64,000 bases of DNA from Kitagawia praeruptora (lineage: Eukaryota; Streptophyta; Magnoliopsida; Apiales; Apiaceae), in contig CM075344.1 of NCBI GenBank assembly GCA_037693485.1, forward strand, positions 39,900,501 through 39,964,500. Direction: 5' to 3'. Shown one piece after another: positions 58,067 through 64,000 of this stretch (its first letter is position 1; every line of letters starts with the position of its first letter). The translations under genes and the position numbers were made by a program. Under the pieces are notes generated by a model. That model was not told the DNA's origin. It searched no databases and saw only the letters and a list, made by a program, of their open reading frames with translations.

Positions 58067-59580
58067 TTTGAATCATATTTGTCTGGATAAATGACGTTAA
58101 CGACAACGCTTCGTGGGAGGCAACCCATGTGTTTCAGTGTTTCAGGTATGTTTTCTACTATCCCTTGTATTTACTTCCATTCAATGCGGACATTGAATAT
58201 TATAAGTTTGGGAGTGGTTTGGGGGATAAGTAGTATGTATATGTGTTAGTAGTATTTGTGAGTCATTGTGTTCATATAGATATCATGTTTTGCATATTAG
58301 TCGTAATTCATGCATATATTTCTTCGTATTATCTATGTTTGTTTCATTTAGGACATTCTGTTATTTTTGTTTTACCATGTGAGTCATATTAGTTGCATTT
58401 TCATGGCATGCATTTGTCATGATCCCTTAGGACGAGCTGATTCTGATTGATAGGTGGATGTTGATTTGGGTGTGATGATGATGAGTAGAGGGCTGATTTA
58501 TAGTAACTATGAAATTGACTTGCATGTTATGGGAACAAAATTAATTTCACAGTCTCATTGGGTGCTTTTGGGCTAGGTTGAGGTTATGCTTGTTTGGATG
58601 TTTGAGATTTAATCACTTGATTATATTTAGAATTTTCGTTATTCTCTTGATGGCGTAGGAGCACTAAAGTCTAAGTTTGGGGGAAACTAGGGATTTCATG
58701 CTAGTTGTTAATATTTGTTAAATAATGGCTAGGTGTCAATTGGCTAGTAGCCAGCTCATATTTATATGAGTAGTCTAGGGTTGGAAATGAGAAAGGCTCA
58801 TTCCAGATTGCATGAAAAAGAAAGAAAAAAAAATCAGAAAAAAAGGAAAAAAAAGAGTCAATTTTTGTTTGTTTAAATGCAAAATTAACCAGAGTGAGCT
58901 CTTTAATACTCGAGTAATTAAGTCTGAGGGGACTTAGTCCTAGTAACCTAAAGCTCTTGTGGTTTGGGATTGCTGACCTAACACTCGCTACATGGGTATT
59001 ATTGTATAAGTCTTTTGGGGTCTCATTCATTGCACGGTTAAATAAGCATGCGTATTGTATATAGTGTCATAGTAATAAAGCATGAGTTTCTGTCTACCTT
59101 GGATAAGGGTGGAGGTGTTCCTAGGTTATGGAGTGTCTACAGTCTATTCTATTTATAAACCTGTGATTGTCTTGGCGAAGAACATGTATGATTTTTGACC
59201 TAGTTTTGGGAGTATTTCTGATGAGCATGCACACACGCACGTTTCTGTTCATGTATTTGTTAGTATACGAGGACTTAGTCGAGCTCTACTTGGATTTATT
59301 TGCATTATTTGAGATATTTGCCTGTTAGTTGGTTTTGGTGAGTTTGAAGGGGATCTTTGCATTTTTCATATTAGTTGCATTCATGCATTGCATTGCATTA
59401 GGTTAATTGGATTTTGTGGGTACATTCGCTATAGGCCCTCACGAGACCTTACTCGTCCACTAGGGCTGCCTAGGGGTTTAAAAGGCTTGTTGCATATGCC
59501 AAATGCAACCGTGATCACCTACGGAAGTGGTACTAATTAGTTAGTGTAATTGTTTATGCTTGAGGACAAGCATCGGTTTT
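58067..59580. other. Non-coding 3' interior of the Athila-like element
   Basis: Begins with CGTGGGAGGCAACCCATG, a phrase I associate with the region after pol in Athila elements. It contains polypurine-like tracts (AGTTTGGGGGAAACTAGG near 58674) and an A-rich tract at 58813-58857. No env-like frame was recognised. Confidence 0.6.
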
Positions 59581-59592
59581 AGTTTGGGGGTG
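59581..59592 (+). promoter_or_regulatory. Polypurine tract of the Athila-like element
   Basis: AGTTTGGGGGTG abuts the right LTR. Confidence 0.75.
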
Positions 59593-61105
59593 TGATAAGT
59601 GGATTTTATATCCACTTGGAACGTTCCATATCGGCTTAAATTGGTGTATTTGGCCTCAAGTTTGTCGTAGTTTTTATGTGTTTTATTTACTTGTGTAGGT
59701 TTGGAGAAATATCGATTAGGGTTGAATTTTCCGTTGATTTTGGAGTTGATTATGCTATGGAATGAAGAATGGTGACTTATTATCAACTATCAAGAGTGTT
59801 GCAAGACATTGGAATGAAGACGGGAAGTGAATGCAAAAAGGAACGTAAGAAAACGGACGAGAAACGAGAGAAATATTGCAGGAAAAATCAGCCTGAATAG
59901 CCAAGGCAGCGCAGGCTGCGCTTGAAGCTGCGCAGGCTACGCTCTGGACAGTGGAGGCAGCGCAGGCTGCGCTCTAGCTGTGCAGGCAGCGCTCCTGCGG
60001 GGAGAAAAAGGCTGAAAATCTCCGTTTTGCCCTTATTCGAGTTTTAATTGTATTTTTGGTACCTAAACCTTTTTCCAATTGTATTCTAGGTTGTTTTTCT
60101 TGTTGGGCAAGATATCTAGGCATATATAAACACATCTTAGCCTTGTAAAATTAGATCATCGTTTTATTATTGTAACATAGAATTGCAAGAGAGAAAAGGA
60201 GAAGGAGATTCAACGCTCGTGACAAGCAACGGATCAAGATCTACTTCATCTTTTGTGTTATTTTACTATTAATATTATTTCTTCCTTTTATATTTTGTCA
60301 ATTATCAAGTTTTCATCTAATCCCATGGTGACGAAGAGTTTTATTATGAACTAATCGTTGTCGTGGGATCCTAGTGGATTTATCTATGTAGCTTAGTAGT
60401 TTGCATGCCTTAAAGATTTATGTGTGGTGAATTCTTGATATCCTTGTATGGTTGTGCTTATTGAATTTAGGTGCGTCGCGAACATCTAATATGTTAATCT
60501 CTTGCTAAACGAGAGTGGATCTTGAGATTTAGAACTTGCCATGCTAGCATAGGATAGGTTGATGTTTAGTATCATGATTTGTGGCATGAATAGAGATATT
60601 ATGCTACCCTATGTGATCTAAGTGGATAACTTGTGCTTCAACCTTTATGTTTTCAAATTCTATAGAGATATAGGGTCTAAACATAATAGGTGCCTACTCA
60701 TCTTCTATCTCTTTTGTGGATGTATGCGTAGATTGGTACTAGTATACCGAGAGGTAACTTTTACTCTTTTCGTGTTATTCGATCAGATATCAAAACCATC
60801 GCATGTTTTAAGTAAAGGCTGCAACTCTAAGTGAAGTAGATAATGAAACTAGGATTCCATGTTTATTCTCATATAAGTAATTCGATTTTTAATTCTTGTT
60901 AATTAGTTAATTCTTAGATCTATAATTTGCATCTTAGTTTAATTTAGATAATCAAATCCAATTTTGTTATTTTTCTTAGCAGTGAATTAAAACCATACAT
61001 TGTTGCATAGGCATATTTTCTGAGTAAAACTAACCAGATCTCTGTGGAACGAACTTTAATTGTATTACTTGTGACTACGTGCGCTTGCGTAATTATAGCA
61101 TAACA
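59593..61105 (+). repeat. Athila-like LTR, right
   Basis: 1513 bases, offset 5871 from the left copy and about 99 percent identical by eye. Followed by a second primer-binding site and leader. Confidence 0.95.
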
Positions 61106-61256
61106 AGTTTTTGGCGCCGCTGCCGGGGATCATCGATGTTTTATTTTAGTTTATGTGCTTGTCATCAGTGGTCGTTAGCGTTCACTGACTCGGTTTCTTA
61201 CTTAGTTTGTTTGTTTCGTGGTGTTTCAGGTACTTAGGGTTGCATGCAAACACGTT
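61106..61256 (+). repeat. Second copy of the Athila-like leader
   Basis: Matches 55235-55385 almost base for base, including the tRNA-Asp primer-binding site at 61112-61130 (TGGCGCCGCTGCCGGGGAT, one mismatch) and the gag ATG at 61244. Homology ends at CACGTT, where Tat RT sequence begins. Confidence 0.9.
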
Positions 61257-62252
61257 ATCAACGACTGGTGAATAAGATATTCGCCCTTCTGATTGGGAAA
61301 ACCATGAAGGTCTATGTTGATGACATGTTAGTCAAGAGCCTATTCAAGGCAGACAATATCAAGCACCTCAGAGAGGCATTCGAAGTGCTGAGGCACCACA
61401 AGATGATGTTGAACCCAGCCAATTGTGCTTTTTGCGTTGGATCAGGAAAATCTTTGGGATTAATGGTTTCGAAGAGAGGCATAGAGGCCAACCCTGATAA
61501 GATCAAAGCGATCTTGGACATGGAACCACCCCGTTCTATACGAGATGTACAGAAGTTAACCGGCCGAGTTGCAGCCCTGGGGAGATTTATCTCCAAGTCT
61601 GGTGACAAATGCTTGCCATTCTTTCAAGCATTGAAAAAAGTGAAAAATTGTGAGTGGACTACTGAGAGCCAAGAGACCTTTGAGCAATTGAGGAGGTACA
61701 TGGCAGAAGCCCCGTTGTTGGCCAAACCTAGTCCCGGGGAGACTCTTTATCTATACCTGGCGGTATCCGAACAAGCGCTGAGCGCCGTCCTCATTCGAGA
61801 AGAGAAAAAGGTTTAGAAACCCATTTACTATGTCAGCAAGGTGTTGCATGGAGCTAAGTTGAATTACTCAACCATCGAGAAGTTTGCTTTGGCATTGATA
61901 ACAGCCTCGAGGAAGCAGTATTTGCGAGTTCTGAAAGTTTTTACGACTCAGTTTGATGAGTGCTATGTGGAGCATATTCCAAGAAATGAGAACGTTATGG
62001 ACGATGCCCTGTCTAAATTCGCTTCTTCTGAGATAGAGAATTATGCAGGGAGTGGTTACTTCTAGGTCTTGAAGGCTCCGACCATCAACTCTAAGTTGGT
62101 AGCACCGATTGATGAAGGAAGTTGAAGGATAGACCCTATCAAAGCTCATCTTGAGGCTGGTTGGCTCCCTGATAATGCCTTGAAGGCACATAAACTTTTA
62201 GTGAGAAAGTGTTGAGATAAGATATCCTTTGTCATTCCATACTTAAAATCTT
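61244..62252 (+). pseudogene. Chimeric frame: Athila gag start fused to Tat RT
   Basis: The first codons (MQTR) are the Athila-like gag start. From codon 5 the frame is Tat RT (YQRLVNKIFALL, then KVYVDDMLVKS with the YVDD site and NPANCAFCV). It continues open to a TAG at 61814, where element 1 has CAG. Downstream in the same frame come the RT end (KPIYYVSKVLHGA), a join to the end of RNase H (ECYVEHIPRNENV), and the start of integrase to about 62252. The middle of RNase H is missing. The first 190 codons are uninterrupted. Not expected to be an active RT because the N-terminal RT fingers are absent. Confidence 0.8.
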
Positions 62253-62800
62253 GAATCTCAAATCTCGACACAAAAATTAAGCCTTGATGGCCAACAAGGC
62301 TGTCTGCCTCCAATCGAGTTTGTCGTTTGAGTTTAAGGGCTCGAATCAAGAGTCATTAGCCAAGTAGAAACCTAAGCAAGGTTATATGAGTATAAGAATA
62401 AGGTTGGAATCCTAGAGTCAAGATAGAGGAGTGACAACTAGCCAAGGCACACCAGACTTGAAGTCAAGTGTTGAGTGGCAAATGAACTTCTTGAACGATC
62501 AACCGAGAAGCAAGACCTCCACCACACGAAGTAAGGGGGGCAAGAACTAAAAAGCTTCACTACAAGATCCACATCTTAGAATGAGAATGAAGGGTTGGTT
62601 ATAACCGACAACCATAAATGGATTCAAGGTTTAAAACCAAGAATTCAACAAGTGAGTTAAGGCCCAGAAGGTCACGAAAGTTGTGAAAGCCAATTTGAAG
62701 TCAAGGATGTCTGTTTGGTCATTGACTTTAAATAATGACATCCGACGATCGAATACTGACATTGAGGTCCAAATATCGACGTTCGAATATTGACGTTGAA
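62253..62800. other. Tat element 2 3' region, unique part
   Basis: No coding region recognised. By position it replaces integrase and the antisense gene, which are absent, and it leads into the GC-rich array. Confidence 0.5.
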
Positions 62801-62809
62801 GTTCAAGGA

Positions 62810-64000
62810 CCGAGAAAAGGCCGACCAAGCTCCGAAGGCCGGCCGATCGAGCTCCCGAGAAGGCCTCCGGCCGACCGACCACTGGCCGACTAACCTCCCG
62901 GGGGAGCTTCGGCCGACTGATGGCGATCATCGGTACGAGATTTCAATATTTGATGTCGAAGACGGCCGACCGAAACACGGCCGATTGAGGCACCGGGGGC
63001 ACTCCGGCCGACTGACATTGATAGTCAGCACGAGGTTTCGCCCAGCGGACCGAGAACCGGCCGACCGGGCTCCAACGGAAGGCTCTGGCCGACTGACATT
63101 GATAGTCAGCACGAGGTTTCGCCCAGCCGACCGAGAACCGGCCGACCGGGCTCCAACGGAAGGCTCCGGCCGACTGACATTGATAGTCAGCACGAGGTTT
63201 CGCCCAGCCGACCGAGAACCGGCCGACCGGGCTCCAACGGAAGGCTCCGGCCGACTGACATTGATAGTCAGCACGAGGTTTCACCCAGCCGACCGAGAAC
63301 CGGCCGACCGGGCTACAATGGAAGGCTCCGGCCGACCGATATCGGTCATCGCGTCGAGATTTTGCTTCGATCGACTGAAAAAAACCGGCCGACCGGGCTC
63401 CAATGGAAGGCTCCGGCCGACCGATATCGGTCATCGCGTCGAGATTTTGCTTCGATCGGCTGAAAAAATTCGGCCGACCGGGTCATTGACCGACCGGCTC
63501 TCCGGGAGAGCTTTGGCCGACTGACACCGACTGTCGGTGCGAGATCTTGTTCCAGCCGACTGACTCACCGGCCGACCGCCTTCCCGGCCGACTGGCCTCC
63601 CGTGTACGCCTCGGCCGACCGACATCGACCGTCGGTACGGGTTCAAAAAAAAATAAATTTTGGCAGACCAACGAACATGCCGACTGGCCTCTTTTTCTGA
63701 ACATCAGCCGACCGACGTCGACCTTCAGTGCGAGGACTTGAACTGGCCGATCAACCTCCCGGCCGACTGGCTTCCCGAGGGTCCTTCGGCCGACCGACGT
63801 TGATCGTCGGTATGGGTAAAAAAAAAATCGAAAAAATGTTGGCCAACTGGCCTCTTTTTGGAGCATCAGCCGACTGACGCCGACAATCGATGCGGGTTCT
63901 TGATCCGGCCGACCGCCATCCTGGCCGACTGGCTGCCCGAAGGTCCTTCAGCCAACCGACGTTGATCGTCGATATGGGTTTTTTGGCTCCGTTCCAAAAA
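62810..64000. repeat. GC-rich tandem array, 81-bp units
   Basis: Four regular copies start at about 63006, 63087, 63168 and 63249, each with GGCCGACTGACATTGATAG and CGACCGAGAACCGGCCGACC. Two variant copies follow (about 63330 and 63414, with GATATCGGTCATCGCGTCGAG), then looser GGCCGAC-rich repeats to the window end. The 81-base period is 27 codons, so long frames appear in several phases; these are artefacts of the period. The word family matches the 3' UTR of Tat element 1. Confidence 0.9.

Larger units (their letters stand above)
53722..61105 (+). mobile_element. Athila-like non-autonomous Ty3/Gypsy element
   Basis: Two 1513-base LTRs in direct order around a 4358-base interior that encodes only Gag-protease. 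The primer-binding site matches tRNA-Asp, the usual Athila primer, and the Gag and protease sequences are Athila-like. RT, RNase H, integrase and env-like genes are absent, so it depends on an autonomous relative. It lies within the RT of Tat element 2, but no TSD is found because the right LTR is followed by element leader rather than target DNA. Confidence 0.85.
49601..64000 (+). mobile_element. Tat-lineage Ty3/Gypsy element 2, scrambled and interrupted
   Basis: Related to Tat element 1 but on the plus strand. It begins with a 522-base LTR and a primer-binding site, then gag-protease. After 52610 the order is disturbed: an RNase H-proximal piece, the post-integrase spacer, and then the start of RT. 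The Athila-like element follows (53722-61105 plus leader to 61256), then the rest of RT, the end of RNase H, the start of integrase, and a GC-rich 3' UTR array. No 3' LTR lies within the window. It may be two partial Tat copies joined. Confidence 0.75.

Noticed and set aside
58067..59580. env-like gene of the Athila element
   Set aside because: No open frame with a signal peptide and membrane segment; the longest frames are short and AT-driven.
62790..63524. 244-codon frame with four 27-residue repeats
   Set aside because: The frame is open only because the 81-bp unit is a multiple of three; similar frames run on the other strand, and there is no start context or domain.
1..64000. tRNA or rRNA genes
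   Set aside because: No cloverleaf or rRNA stretch was recognised; the tRNA-like matches are primer-binding sites of 11-19 bases only.

Overview
The window is nuclear DNA from a flowering plant, most likely a eudicot; the species cannot be named from the sequence. It holds no intact ordinary cellular gene. The evidence for a plant is an L1-type LINE with a plant-style RNase H tail, Ty3/Gypsy LTR retrotransposons of the Tat and Athila types, Helitrons with the plant CTAG/hairpin end, Stowaway and Mutator-like MITEs, and two cellular gene relics (ROH1/DUF793-like and a Deg-type PDZ exon). Almost everything is nested mobile DNA, dated relative to each other by target-site duplications (TSDs).

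Region 1 (1-16.1 kb): a minus-strand LINE with an intact 1378-residue ORF2. Its ORF1 is split by a very young 9.5 kb non-autonomous LTR element of TR-GAG type: 3.5 kb LTRs, an iMet primer-binding site, only a truncated gag, and TSD TCTGC. Removing that element and one TSD copy rejoins ORF1 in frame.

Region 2 (16.1-29.4 kb): a Mutator-like MITE with a perfect 9-bp TSD, a 5'-truncated LINE tail with a 13-bp TSD, then a diverged tandem duplication. Each duplicate carries a different Helitron between the same flanks. The first Helitron is a concatemer with a 2.25 kb foreign cargo encoding a broken Ser/Asp-rich protein with a membrane segment. The second is followed by a three-level nest: Helitron inside Stowaway inside hAT.

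Region 3 (29.5-40.3 kb): a complete but decayed minus-strand Tat-lineage element. It has LTRs, gag, protease, RT, RNase H and integrase, an antisense spliced gene with its own TATA box, and a 20-bp satellite-like array in the 3' UTR.

Region 4 (40.3-49.4 kb): a segment bounded by (TA)n and short imperfect inverted repeats. It contains a ROH1-like pseudogene, a PDZ exon, an 890-bp-period AT-rich repeat field and a Stowaway MITE, and is a candidate Pack-type transposon.

Region 5 (49.6-64 kb): a plus-strand Tat element that is internally scrambled and interrupted by an Athila-like element with 1.5 kb LTRs that carries only Gag-protease. Its downstream LTR is followed by a second copy of the leader, whose gag ATG is fused in frame to the Tat RT. 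The window ends in a GC-rich array with 81-bp units.

The genes do not form a pathway: each block encodes replication functions of a mobile element, and most are dead. Nonsense codons in the Tat elements are mainly C-to-T (or G-to-A) changes, as expected from methylated, silenced DNA.
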